From NCBI GenBank assembly GCA_021324975.1, contig JAJPIA010000057.1, forward strand, positions 1-55,124: a stretch of 55,124 nucleotides of DNA. The letters are read 5' to 3'. Position numbers and translations under genes: made by a program. The notes under the pieces were generated by a model. The model made no database searches, had not been told where the DNA came from, and saw nothing but the letters and a program-made list of their open reading frames with translations. Of the stretch, positions 1 to 7,163 are shown piece after piece. This DNA comes from Bacillota bacterium (GTDB lineage: Bacteria; Sysuimicrobiota; Sysuimicrobiia; Sysuimicrobiales; Segetimicrobiaceae). The number at the start of each line of letters is the position of its first letter. The first letter of the stretch is position 1.

Positions 1-13
1 ACACGTTCGAGCC

Positions 14-98
14 GTTCACAATGCTCCGAAACGACCGTTCACGATGGACCGAAACGGGCGTTCACGATGCTCCGAAATGAGCGTTCACGATGGACCGA
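14..98. repeat. Four 23-bp tandem repeats, probable end of an IS21-like element
   Basis: Four head-to-tail copies begin at 14, 37, 60 and 83, an exact 23-bp period. Each opens with GTTCACRATG followed by CTCCGAAA or GGACCGAAA. Copies 1 and 3 share the CTCCG version and copies 2 and 4 the GGACC version, so the true unit may be a 46-bp dimer. Multiple short direct repeats of this kind are known at the ends of IS21-family insertion sequences. The array stops where the truncated doxX-like reading frame begins, as expected for an insertion boundary. No istA or istB gene lies inside the window. The repeat itself is directly visible; the IS21 assignment is inference from memory of family ends. Confidence 0.55.
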
Positions 99-179
99 CG
101 CGCGCAGCAAGGCGTTTGTGGCCGCATAGATGTTTGCGCCGGCGGCGAGAATGGTGACGATCAAGTAGGCCATAAACAT
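99..179 (-). pseudogene. DoxX-like membrane protein, 5' fragment
   Basis: A minus-strand frame starts at an ATG at 179, with GGAGGT seven bases upstream. It encodes 27 residues beginning MFMAYLIVTILAAGANIYAA, the usual first transmembrane helix of small DoxX-family membrane proteins (normally about 120-140 aa). The frame then runs into the tandem repeats at 98 and loses similarity, so only the N-terminus remains. DoxX-like genes often neighbour ECF41-type sigma factors, and one lies immediately divergent at 256, which supports the identification. An intact ribosome binding site with a missing body points to insertion of a mobile element rather than slow decay. Confidence 0.6.
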
Positions 180-214
180 TAGGACACCTCCGGTCACAAG
201 GGCTTGGGCCCGTG

Positions 215-240
215 TGTCATTGCTATAGACACACGGCGTT
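215..240 (+). promoter_or_regulatory. Possible ECF41-type promoter of the sigma factor gene
   Basis: TGTCATT at 215-221 is followed after 15 bases by CGTT at 237-240, just before the ribosome binding site GAGAGG (241-246). ECF41 sigma factors are reported to recognise promoters with a TGTCACA-like -35 and a CGTC-like -10 element, and to autoregulate. The match is imperfect in both boxes, and the very short leader makes it tentative. Confidence 0.35.
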
Positions 241-255
241 GAGAGGATGTGACCG

Positions 256-1140
256 ATGAGTGGAAGCCAATGGCTGGCTGGACGATTCGAGGCCAATCGC
301 AAGCATTTGAGGGCGGTGGCCTATCGAATGCTTGGCTCGCTGGCCGAAGCAGACGATGCGGTCCAGGAATGCTGGCTCCGGGTGAGCCGTGCCGACACCG
401 GCGGTGTCGACAATCTGGAAGGATGGCTGACGATCGTTCTGGCACGGGTGTGTCTTAACATGCTGCGCTCGCGCAGGCTACGGCGCGAGGAGCCACTGGA
501 CGTCCGTGCGGCGGAGCCCCTTGCGGCTCATGGGAGCGGCATTGATCCTGAACATGAAGCGCTGATGGCCGAATCCGTCGGCCTCGCGTTGATCGTGGTC
601 CTTGAACGGCTGTCTCCGGCGGAGCGGGTCGCGTTCGTGCTGCACGACGTATTCGACGTCCCCTTCGAAACCATCGCTCCTGTCGTGCGACGCACACCGG
701 TGGCGGCACGACAGCTCGCGAGCCGTGCCCGCCGCCGCGTGCGCGGCACGGCCGCCGTCTCGGATGCCGACCTCGTTCAACAACGAACGGTTGTCGATGC
801 GTTCCTTGCGGCGTTGCGCGCCGGCGATCTCGATAGGCTTATCGCCGTACTCGATCCGGATGTTGTTCGGCGGGCCGATCGCGTGGCCTCACCTGCGGAG
901 GCCGCTCGGGAACTTCGGGGAGCCGCCAGCGTGGCGGAGGGAACGCTCGCGTACCGGGGCCTTGCCCGCTTCGCCCGGCCAGCTCTGGTCGACGGGACCG
1001 TGGGCATCATCGTGGCGCCTCGAGGGCGGCTACGCCTCGTGGTCCACTGCGCGATACGTGGCGGCAAGATCGCTGCCATGGACGTGATCGCCGAGGCCGC
1101 CCGCCTCCAAACACTCGAGCTGGCGGTCTTGCACGACTGA
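256..1140 (+). CDS. ECF41-family RNA polymerase sigma factor with SnoaL-like C-terminal domain
   Basis: Predicted cytoplasmic alternative sigma factor (294 aa). Residues 13-77 form sigma region 2 (AYRMLGS..EADDAVQECWLR, then NLEGWLTIVLARVCLNMLRSR). Residues about 110-163 form region 4 (LSPAERVAFVLHDVFDVPFETIA). Residues about 177-290 match the NTF2/SnoaL-like extension that defines the ECF41 (SigJ-like) group and modulates activity in place of an anti-sigma factor. The start at 256 has GAGAGG nine bases upstream. The conserved DGGGK-type segment after the second linker reads RRADRVAS (about 205-212), so the regulatory motif is altered. The divergent doxX-like gene, a plausible target, is truncated. 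Family assignment is firm; the target genes are unknown. Confidence 0.92.
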   Translation: MSGSQWLAGRFEANRKHLRAVAYRMLGSLAEADDAVQECWLRVSRADTGGVDNLEGWLTIVLARVCLNMLRSRRLRREEPLDVRAAEPLAAHGSGIDPEHEALMAESVGLALIVVLERLSPAERVAFVLHDVFDVPFETIAPVVRRTPVAARQLASRARRRVRGTAAVSDADLVQQRTVVDAFLAALRAGDLDRLIAVLDPDVVRRADRVASPAEAARELRGAASVAEGTLAYRGLARFARPALVDGTVGIIVAPRGRLRLVVHCAIRGGKIAAMDVIAEAARLQTLELAVLHD

Positions 1141-1304
1141 CGGACGTTCCCGGTGTCACGCCCCTTCGCAATGTTTCTCGGCCGAAAAGGCGTGACCGTC
1201 CTTAGCGAGCCCTCTCGGCCCCTCCACGGAAAAGTTCGCATGCCGCTCCGAGGCCGGTTGCGCGGTGGAAGCCTATGACGAAGCGAGGGGCGCGAGGTTC
1301 ATCC

Positions 1305-2300
1305 TCAGGCTGGATGTGACTCCTCCGCAGCACGTCGGGCGCTCGCAAGGTTCTCTGCCGGGGTGCGATATCCGATGACGCACCCGGGCGCCACGATGAG
1401 GCGCCGCCCGCCCGTTTGACATATGGCGTCGTGCACCTCGGCGGTGACTTCCTCAGGACGGCCTGCTGCAATCGCGCCGTTTCGGTTGATCCCCGCGACG
1501 AGTGTCCGCCGCGTCATGCTCAGCGCGGCGCTGAGCGCCGGTGCGGTTTCCCGATCGTGCCAGTTTACTGCGTCCACGGGATACTCGTCCGCCAGCTCGA
1601 ACATGGGGTCCGATCCGTGAAGATGTAGGATAGTGCACCATGTTCTGCTCCGCAGCGCTTCCAGCACCCGCAGGTCATAGGGGATGCCCAGGTGCCGATA
1701 CATCCCGCCTGGCAACGCGGAGCGTCCCGCGAGCTGCGTCGCAAGGAAGAATCCATCCGCGCCGGCCTCAACACACGCGCGGCCGAATGCGACCACATCG
1801 TCTGCAATGCGCTGCAGCGCCGTAGTGAGCAAGGGCTCATGCTCTTCGGCCGCTTCCACCACGGGATCGGCGCTTCCGGCAATCTTGGCCGCGATGGTAA
1901 TCGGACTAAAGATGGTCTGGACAACAACCGCGTCGCGCCCCAGGGCCTTTCGCACAAGCGCTACTGCCTCGACTTCTCTGGCCAGGATGCCCCGGTCAGG
2001 AGACACCGTTGGAAGCCGCGCCCAGTCACTGGGCGCGTGAATAGGTCCGCTCACGAATCTCGTCGTGCCAATATGGTCATTCGAGAGCTTGACCTCAACG
2101 CCGTAGTCAATGGCAGGGTACATCCCAGTGGGCATTAACTTCACCAGATCCAGATCATAGAGACGCTGGAAGGTGACGGTAGCATCCGCAAGGCCACGCG
2201 CACTGTCATCCCGACCGGGGAAATGATGCCACAGACCGATCGCGGAGCGATCTACCGGGTTCCCTTTCAGCGTAGCCTGGATGCGCTCGCGATGTGTCAT
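1305..2300 (-). CDS. Uroporphyrinogen decarboxylase-superfamily protein (methyltransferase-like)
   Basis: A 331-aa TIM-barrel protein of the UroD superfamily. It opens MTHRERIQATLKGNPVDRSAIG, a start shared by MtaA-like corrinoid methyltransferases and other non-haem UroD relatives. The RQAGR motif of true HemE is absent, so haem synthesis is unlikely. In MtaA-type enzymes zinc is held by an HxC pair and a distal Cys. Here the first pair reads HLHG (about residue 225), while the distal Cys is present in APGCVIG near the C-terminus, so metal binding may differ. The start at 2300 has GGAGG close upstream. It is the last gene of a minus-strand run, 38 bp after the ChrB-like gene. Substrate unknown. 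Confidence 0.8.
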   Translation of the reverse strand: MTHRERIQATLKGNPVDRSAIGLWHHFPGRDDSARGLADATVTFQRLYDLDLVKLMPTGMYPAIDYGVEVKLSNDHIGTTRFVSGPIHAPSDWARLPTVSPDRGILAREVEAVALVRKALGRDAVVVQTIFSPITIAAKIAGSADPVVEAAEEHEPLLTTALQRIADDVVAFGRACVEAGADGFFLATQLAGRSALPGGMYRHLGIPYDLRVLEALRSRTWCTILHLHGSDPMFELADEYPVDAVNWHDRETAPALSAALSMTRRTLVAGINRNGAIAAGRPEEVTAEVHDAICQTGGRRLIVAPGCVIGYRTPAENLASARRAAEESHPA

Positions 2301-2338
2301 GCCTCGCCTCCGGCTAGGGCGTAATCCGACCGGATCCC

Positions 2339-3163
2339 TTACTCGTCTGACGGTGTGTCGGCGGCGCGATCGGTGGGCAGTTCGGAGTTGCGTAACTTAC
2401 CGGTCGGTCGCCCACGACGCAACCGAGCCCGAAGCCGCGCGGCGCCGATGCGGCGACTGCCATTCGAATTCCGAGTCGTTAGTCTCTCAGGAACGGGCGC
2501 TGGGAATCCGACACCGGCGCCGTAAGGTGAGGACACATCGCGGCCCCTCGAGGCTCGAGGGCCCGTGACAGGCCCTTCTTGGTTTGCAGCGTAGACACGC
2601 GCCTCGAAGTGATCAAGCAACCGTTCACATCGCGACAGCCAGGTCTGTACAAGTTTCCGGTTCGGCGCGCCAAACCAGTCCCGCTCTCTCACGCGCTCGA
2701 ACCATGCGACGATCTTTTCGAATTCTGTACGGATCTCCTCGGCTTCTTCGTACGTGAAGTTCTTGCGAAAGATCTCGAACTCGATCTCCTTGACAAAGTT
2801 GACCTCACAGTTTTCGATGATTTCCTTGTAGTGGCGGGAGGTCTGGTCACGAAATCGTGCGACCAGCTTTTCTCGCTCCTCGGGCGGGAGATTTCCGAGA
2901 GAAAGTAGGTGGTACTCGCCGCCGGCCGCCACCACCTTGCGCAGGATTGGTTTGAGTTCACGGACGATCCTTGGATCATCCGGGAAGACTCCCGCCATCT
3001 GCTGCAGATATACCAACCCGATCTTATTCAGTTGTCGCCACACGGCCACCCGGGCCGCGGAGGCTGTTGACGGGATACGGTAAATGAGAAGGACAAATCG
3101 CGTCCTCTTGCGTTCCAATTGCTGGACGCGGCTTGTTGGCTTGCGTTGTCGGTGCATCGTCAT
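2339..3163 (-). CDS. ChrB N-terminal-domain protein
   Basis: A 274-aa protein whose residues about 20-185 match the ChrB N-terminal domain (RFVLLIYRIPSTASAARVAVWRQL, then LVYLQQMAGVFPD). ChrB proteins are known as chromate-responsive regulators, usually next to the chromate pump chrA. No chrA lies in this window, and the ChrB C-terminal domain is missing. Residues from about 190 on are Arg- and Pro-rich, of low complexity and unlike the family, so the functional protein may end near residue 185, with the tail being read-through after loss of a stop. It lies between a metal transporter and a UroD-like gene in one minus-strand run, which suggests a metal-related role. Function is inferred only from the domain. 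Confidence 0.75.
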   Translation of the reverse strand: MTMHRQRKPTSRVQQLERKRTRFVLLIYRIPSTASAARVAVWRQLNKIGLVYLQQMAGVFPDDPRIVRELKPILRKVVAAGGEYHLLSLGNLPPEEREKLVARFRDQTSRHYKEIIENCEVNFVKEIEFEIFRKNFTYEEAEEIRTEFEKIVAWFERVRERDWFGAPNRKLVQTWLSRCERLLDHFEARVYAANQEGPVTGPRASRGRDVSSPYGAGVGFPAPVPERLTTRNSNGSRRIGAARLRARLRRGRPTGKLRNSELPTDRAADTPSDE

Positions 3164-3252
3164 CTGCCGGGGTTAATTTCGCTGTCGCCCTGATATCCCC
3201 TTGGGGGCGGTTGATCTGTCCACTTCCTGACCCTACGTGTGCCGCATGCCTA

Positions 3253-3825
3253 TCATGAGCTGCCGATGAGGATACCGGCAAGAAAGACCAGTCCTCCACC
3301 CACCACGACCTGCAGTGCGGAAAGCCAGAAGTTCATCCTGAAGTATCGATAGCGAATCAGCGCAATGGAGATGAGCTCAATCCCGACGACAAGATACGCC
3401 AACACCAGGGCGAGACCCAGATGCGGAATCAAGAACGGCAGCGCATGCATGATGCCCCCGATCAGGGTAGCTCCACCGGTAATCGTCCCACGGATGAACG
3501 GGTGCCCGCGCCCAGTATGCTCGCCAGTATCCGATAAGGCTTCCGCAAAGCCCATACTGATCCCGGCGCCAAGCGCCGCGGCACTGCCGACGAGAAAGGC
3601 GGTGTGCGTGCTGTGTATCGCAAACGCGCTGGCAAAAAGCGGCGCCAACGTGGATATCGACCCGTCCATGAGTCCCAGGAGGGCAGGCTGGATCACCTTG
3701 AGGAGGAAGCCCAGGTGGTGGTGCGTCCTGGGCTGTTCAGTCCGGTCAGCGCCCGCCTGGCTCCCAACGGCGGTTGCAGACACGTCCACGCCCACTTCAT
3801 CTCGTGGCACGCGTGCACCCCCCAC
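3253..3825 (-). CDS. VIT-family (CCC1-like) metal transporter
   Basis: A 190-aa integral membrane protein of the VIT1/CCC1 group, which moves Fe2+ or Mn2+ out of the cytoplasm or into stores. After a hydrophilic His-containing N-terminus (about 1-40), the segment IQPALLGLMDGSISTLAPLF is the family's characteristic first helix. GISMGFAEALSDTG follows, and about five hydrophobic helices are visible. The GTG start at 3825 lies 9 bp after the Fur-family gene, so the two are almost certainly co-transcribed. Membrane placement and metal efflux or storage are family knowledge; iron versus manganese cannot be decided from the sequence. Confidence 0.85.
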   Translation of the reverse strand: MGGARVPRDEVGVDVSATAVGSQAGADRTEQPRTHHHLGFLLKVIQPALLGLMDGSISTLAPLFASAFAIHSTHTAFLVGSAAALGAGISMGFAEALSDTGEHTGRGHPFIRGTITGGATLIGGIMHALPFLIPHLGLALVLAYLVVGIELISIALIRYRYFRMNFWLSALQVVVGGGLVFLAGILIGSS

Positions 3826-3834
3826 GTGATTGGA

Positions 3835-4326
3835 TCAAGCGGAGCGTTGACAGTTCGGGCAGATGCCGTGGAGCTCAAAGCGCGTTTTCCGGACGCTGAA
3901 CCTTGCCTGTGATGCAACCTTGCGCTCGATATCTTCAAGACGAGTATCGAAAACGTCGACGACGCTCCCGCATCGCTCGCACACGAGGTTCACGTGCCGC
4001 GCCGCCTGGCCATCGTACCGCCGGATCGGGCCGCTGACCTCTTGAATCAAACCAAGGTCGGCGAATAGGCTGAGTGTCACATAGACCGTGGCGCGGCTCA
4101 GGCTTGGAAACCGCTTATGGACGTGCTCGTACACCATATCGACGCTCGGGTGCGTTGTGCGGCCTACGACCGCATCATAAATGGCCATTCGCTGCGGCGT
4201 CAGGCGATCGCCACGCGCGGCTAGGAGGCGTCTCAGTTCTCCCCAGGGCCGCTTCATCTCCTGGGGTGCAGGCGCCGCTTCTCTTGATCGCACACGTTCC
4301 TTATCAATACTGGATTTTGTTTTCAT
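3835..4326 (-). CDS. Fur/PerR-family metalloregulator
   Basis: A 163-aa cytoplasmic repressor of the Fur family. The winged helix contains RLTPQRMAIYDAV and the recognition helix SLSRATVYVTL (about 75-86). The dimerisation domain has H111, C116-x-x-C119 and C156-x-x-C159, the structural zinc CxxC pairs, with H153 nearby. The frame is open upstream to a TTG at 4365. The ATG at 4326 is preferred because a -35/-10 pair and an inverted repeat occupy 4337-4365; transcription would then be nearly leaderless. An ATG at 4257 is an alternative. It is first in a run with the VIT transporter, so it probably controls that transporter and itself. Confidence 0.9.
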   Translation of the reverse strand: MKTKSSIDKERVRSREAAPAPQEMKRPWGELRRLLAARGDRLTPQRMAIYDAVVGRTTHPSVDMVYEHVHKRFPSLSRATVYVTLSLFADLGLIQEVSGPIRRYDGQAARHVNLVCERCGSVVDVFDTRLEDIERKVASQARFSVRKTRFELHGICPNCQRSA

Positions 4327-4336
4327 ATTAGAAGCC

Positions 4337-4365
4337 AGTGTAAGGCCCTTAGTGTCTATAGTCAA
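4337..4365 (-). promoter_or_regulatory. Probable sigma-70 promoter of the Fur-family gene
   Basis: Read on the minus strand, TTGACT (4365-4360) and TACACT (4342-4337) are 17 bp apart, optimal sigma-70 spacing. The predicted start point falls only a few bases before the ATG at 4326. An inverted repeat (4341-4351) lies in the spacer and -10 region, the position expected for autorepression. Confidence 0.5.
4341..4351. promoter_or_regulatory. Fur-like operator, copy 1
   Basis: TAAGG-C-CCTTA is a perfect 5-1-5 inverted repeat and the core of the longer copy at 4416-4430, whose centre is 77 bp away. It overlaps the spacer and -10 of the predicted fur promoter. The likely ligand is the adjacent Fur-family protein. 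Confidence 0.5.
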
Positions 4366-4368
4366 GGC

Positions 4369-4397
4369 TTGACATCACATCCGTTCGATATTATAGG
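4369..4397 (+). promoter_or_regulatory. Probable divergent sigma-70 promoter
   Basis: TTGACA (4369-4374) and TATAGG (4392-4397) are separated by 17 bp on the plus strand. The promoter points at the COG4280-like reading frame that starts at 4488. The longer inverted repeat at 4416-4430 lies just downstream of the predicted start point, where a bound repressor would block transcription. Confidence 0.5.
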
Positions 4398-4415
4398 TAT
4401 AACAATTAAACGGCT

Positions 4416-4430
4416 GTTAAGGCCCTTAAC
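4416..4430. promoter_or_regulatory. Fur-like operator, copy 2
   Basis: GTTAAGG-C-CCTTAAC is a perfect 7-1-7 inverted repeat. This is the geometry of Fur/PerR/Zur boxes, but with a GC centre in place of the usual AT-rich one. It shares 11 bases exactly with copy 1 at 4341-4351. It lies between the divergent promoters and the plus-strand gene remnant. Confidence 0.55.
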
Positions 4431-4487
4431 ATCTTGCGGCGTCCGAGCAGTCGGCGCTGACACTACGTCATGCGTGCGGGAGAGGGT

Positions 4488-4763
4488 ATGGGTAGTTTCT
4501 TCCTGATCCTGGCGGCGTTCTTGGCGTCCGCTGTAGAGATGGTCGAGGCGTTGACGATCGTGCTTGCCGTGGGAATGACGCGTGGCTGGCGCTCGACCGC
4601 AATTGGTACGGGGACCGCCACTGTGGCGCTGGCGGCGAGCGTCGCTGCCGTAGGACCGGCCCTCGTACGGATCCCCGTTGACGCCCTCCATTGTGGTTGT
4701 CGCCGTCCGTTGAGCGTGGCCGACCGTATCGCGCGATTGCGTGGACGACGCGACGGCCGGTAA
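4488..4763 (+). pseudogene. COG4280-like membrane protein, 5' remnant
   Basis: From an ATG at 4488 (GGGAGAGG just upstream) the frame reads MGSFFLILAAFLASAVEMVE and continues through LTIVLAVGMTRGWRSTAIG to LVRIPVDAL. This matches the N-terminal two helices of COG4280 membrane proteins, as I recall that family. After about 4690 the frame turns into an Arg-rich sequence with no membrane character and stops at 4761-4763, so the remaining helices are lost. The preceding operator and promoter are intact, and the gene would have belonged to the Fur-type regulon. Function of the family is unknown to me. Confidence 0.5.
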
Positions 4764-5333
4764 TGAAGCTGGCGGCCTTGTTGATGCTCGACGCCGGCGC
4801 AGGGGGCCTGATTCTTCCCCCGATGATTGCCTACTGGATGGGTGATTCGATTCGGAGCCACCCCGGAGCAACTTGGGGTGACGTTCGCGGTGGCAAATGC
4901 CCTGCAAACGGCCTCGTATGAGGCGGCGTGGCGATTGGCCAATCGCATCGGTCTTCTGAACACCATGATCTGGACGCATCTCCCGCCTCAGCTCTTCCTG
5001 CTGCTGATGGCTGTGGCCCCAAGTTTTTCCGCGGCTGCTCTCTGTTACCTTGCAAACACGGCCCTCGCTTCGATGGACGTCCCGGCGCGTCAGGCTTATC
5101 TTGTCTCCATTGTCCCGCACGCAGAGCGAGAAGCCACCCTGGGAGTTATCGGCGCCACGAGAAGCCTGAGCCAGGTGGTAAGCCCCGTCCTCTCTGGTCT
5201 GGCCGTTCAGATCTCGGTGCTGGCGCTACGTTTTGTCGCGTGCGCGACGGCGAAGTTGCTGTACTTGGGATTGTTGTACAGGTCCTTCAAAGACACTCGC
5301 GGCGATCACGAGAGAGCCGTGGCAGCGCGGTAG
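4763..5333 (+). pseudogene. MFS transporter, C-terminal half with a frameshift
   Basis: Two frames together encode the second half of a major facilitator superfamily transporter. The first part (from an ATG at 4763 overlapping the previous stop) reads KLAALLMLDAGAGGLILPP. A one-base shift near 4842-4853 is needed to continue into FGATPEQLGVTFAVANALQT, then ANRIGLLNTMIWTHLPPQ and MDVPARQAYLVSIV, ending at 5333. The six N-terminal helices are absent. Loss of half the fold plus a frameshift makes a working transporter very unlikely. The sequence abuts the COG4280 remnant directly, which suggests a deletion joined two decaying genes. Confidence 0.7.
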
Positions 5334-5919
5334 ATCGTGGTAAAGCTCGGTTGGGTTTCTTGGGCGGCCAGTGTTGGGGCGTGTGGTGCCCCACCAAGAT
5401 ATCGAAGGCATTGATCGGAGCTCGGTTGCGCGTGCGGGAGGGGCATCGTGGTCCAACGGCGCGGGAAACATACGCTGGTAGAGCAGCTGATCGATAACTT
5501 CAACTATCTATCTGGCAAACTCAGTACCGCAGAGCGAGCGTTCATGGATCGTGGAGCGTCCGGCTGAGAATTAGCCAGCGTTGGAAGAAGCCTTCGGCCT
5601 CGGCACTCCGGGTCTGGTCGAAGTGATGATCGAGCGCAAGGGACGCTGTCGTCTTGCTCTTGGCTACGCGTACGTTGCCTCCGGCGTGCGCAACGTGTGT
5701 CGCAGGCCAGGTGACGGCTGTCCGAGTGGGACAGGCTCTGCGCCATGGCGCACCTTTGTATCGCCCTTAGCGGGTCCGAGGTTCGAGACCTCGCAGCCTA
5801 ATGTACAGCCCTAGGGACCGTATCGAAGAGAGCGGGGTGGAATCATTAACCAAGGCGTCGCACTGCACGTAGCGCCGGACGTCCAGGTATTTCTCGGGCT
5901 CATCGTCTTTCTCATTGCC
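5334..5919. other. Stretch without a recognisable gene
   Basis: Between the MFS remnant and the ArsB remnant I find no gene of a known family. It holds the short candidate frame at 5448-5567, a second unidentified plus-strand frame (5581-5814), and a T-arm-like hairpin at 5777-5793 that is not part of a complete tRNA. The setting between pseudogenes suggests eroded sequence. Confidence 0.4.
5448..5567 (+). CDS. Possible 39-aa protein of unknown function
   Basis: A GTG at 5448 follows GGGAGGGG at good spacing. It opens a short frame containing LVEQLIDNFNYLSGKL and ending at 5567. The peptide is amphipathic and helical in character, with alternating hydrophobic and charged residues. I do not recognise a family. 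It lies between two pseudogenes, so it may be a relic rather than a live gene; the ribosome binding site is the only positive evidence. Confidence 0.3.
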   Translation: MVQRRGKHTLVEQLIDNFNYLSGKLSTAERAFMDRGASG

Positions 5920-6750
5920 ATGGTCCTCATGATAGTCTGGCCCGGACGCCTACATGAAGCATGGCTGGCGGTAGGTGGTGCGGCCGCGCTCCTTATGGTA
6001 GGCTTGCTCACCCCGGCGGATATGATCGCTGTCGGGCGCGAAACGGGAAGTGTCTTGTTGTTCCTGCTCGGCATGATGATCATCTCGATCGTACTAGAGC
6101 AGGCCGGGGTGTTCCGCTGGGCAGCATATTACGCAGTCCAAGCCAGTTGGGGAGTTGGTCAACGCCTACTGATTGACGTCTTTCTCCTTGGCGCCATCGT
6201 GACGGCGTTGCTGTCGCTTGACGTCACGGTCATCATTCTGACACCTGTCATCCATGCCGCGGTGGCAACGCTTGGATCTGATCCGCTTCCTTACCTATAC
6301 GCGTGCGCGTTCGTCGTCAACACCGGCTCGCTCGTATTCCCCACGAGCAATCTCACCAATCTGATCATCACGGATCGACTTGGCGTGCCATTCTCGCTGT
6401 TCACGCTTGAGATGGCGCTTCCGAATGCCGCGGCGGTGGTTGCTAACATACTGGTGTTCCTCTGGTTATTCCGGGATCAACTGCGGGATCGTCTTCCCCA
6501 AGTCGCCCGGCCGGACGCCGGCGCGCTACAGGCGTCGTTTCGCGGAGCGCTCATAGTGGCCGGCCTCGCTCTGGCTGGAATCTTTCTCTCTGGGCTCGCC
6601 GGCCGGCCGCTGTGGCCGGTGGCGCTGGCCGGAGCGACAGTCGCCGTCGTTGTGGCTGTGAGCGCGAGAGCAGGCACAGTGCAGGGTATCGGTTTCCACG
6701 GAGCGTACCTCGTTCATGCGCCGCCGGCGATAACGCCGGCCAGCGTGTAG
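5920..6750 (+). pseudogene. arsB: ArsB/NhaD-type transporter, truncated
   Basis: Residues match the N-terminal 60% of the arsenite pump ArsB (normally about 420 aa). Segments include VLLFLLGMMIISIVLEQAG, SLDVTVIILTPVIHA and NTGSLVFPTSNLTNLII, with about seven membrane helices. The hydrophobic frame extends upstream of the ATG at 5920 (VFLGLIVFLIA), but no start codon is found there, so the true start is lost or altered. After about 6690 the match ends abruptly and the frame runs out at 6750, where a reversed ureohydrolase remnant begins. Two membrane bundles are missing, so the protein should be inactive. Confidence 0.7.
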
Positions 6751-7110
6751 AGGAGAATATAGACGCAGATCGCATGGAGCGTCTGAGCGTCGTGCGGGAG
6801 CGCCATAAACCCAAGACCGCCGAACTTGCTGCGGCCGCACGCTCGGCCGACCTGGTCGTCAGTTCCGTGAGCTCTTCCGTTGTAGGACCGAGCGGTTCGT
6901 CTCCAAAATCGGGATTCGATCCCAGATTCAGCACATCGGGATCCATGGCGATCCAGACTTTGGCAGCGCCGTCGGCGATGGTCCACGCCAGGCGGGTGGC
7001 CCACTCGTCAAACCCGGTGGGCCGAGCGTGCTTAATCTCTCGATAAGCCCTAGTCGCAACAACTTGGATCCGGGGCAGTGTATTCACGCCGTGCGGCAGG
7101 GGATTAGCGA
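6714..7110 (-). pseudogene. Arginase/agmatinase-superfamily remnant
   Basis: Minus-strand frames together give a C-terminal ureohydrolase fragment. From about 7110 the frame contains HARPTGFDEWATRLAW, then KVWIAMDPDVLNLGSNPDFG, where the second metal-binding segment (DxDxxD-like) is still recognisable, and EPLGPTTEELTEL. A shift near 6838 is required to reach KFGGLGFMALPHDAQTLHA and the terminal membrane-like helix that ends at the TGA at 6714. The N-terminal metal motifs (GGxHS, DAHxD) are absent. It is not a copy of the intact ureohydrolase at 23099, whose C-terminus differs. It abuts the truncated arsB, marking a rearrangement joint. Confidence 0.6.
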
Positions 7111-7150
7111 AGGAGCGCGGTAGTTTCGGACCAACCGCGAACGTAGCCGA

Positions 7151-7163
7151 GGGGGACGCCCCC
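7151..7163 (+). promoter_or_regulatory. Hairpin overlapping the ribosome binding site of the M24 gene
   Basis: GGGGG (7151-7155), loop ACG and CCCCC (7159-7163) end directly before the ATG at 7164. The G-run is also the only Shine-Dalgarno-like sequence, so folding would hide it. A chance GC-rich palindrome cannot be excluded. Confidence 0.35.

Noticed and set aside
1155-1196. Inverted repeat GTCACGCC/GGCGTGAC as a terminator between convergent genes
   Set aside because: Eight-base arms with a 26-base loop and no T-run; too weak to call.
1305-2300. HemE (uroporphyrinogen decarboxylase of haem synthesis)
   Set aside because: The RQAGR substrate motif is missing and no haem genes are nearby; it is a UroD-superfamily relative.
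5714-5801. tRNA-like sequence with a perfect T-arm (CGAGG-TTCGAGA-CCTCG at 5777-5793) and a partly pairing acceptor stem
   Set aside because: The acceptor has two mismatches, and the anticodon region forms a TGCGCC/GGCGCA palindrome with no seven-base loop, so no functional tRNA can be folded.
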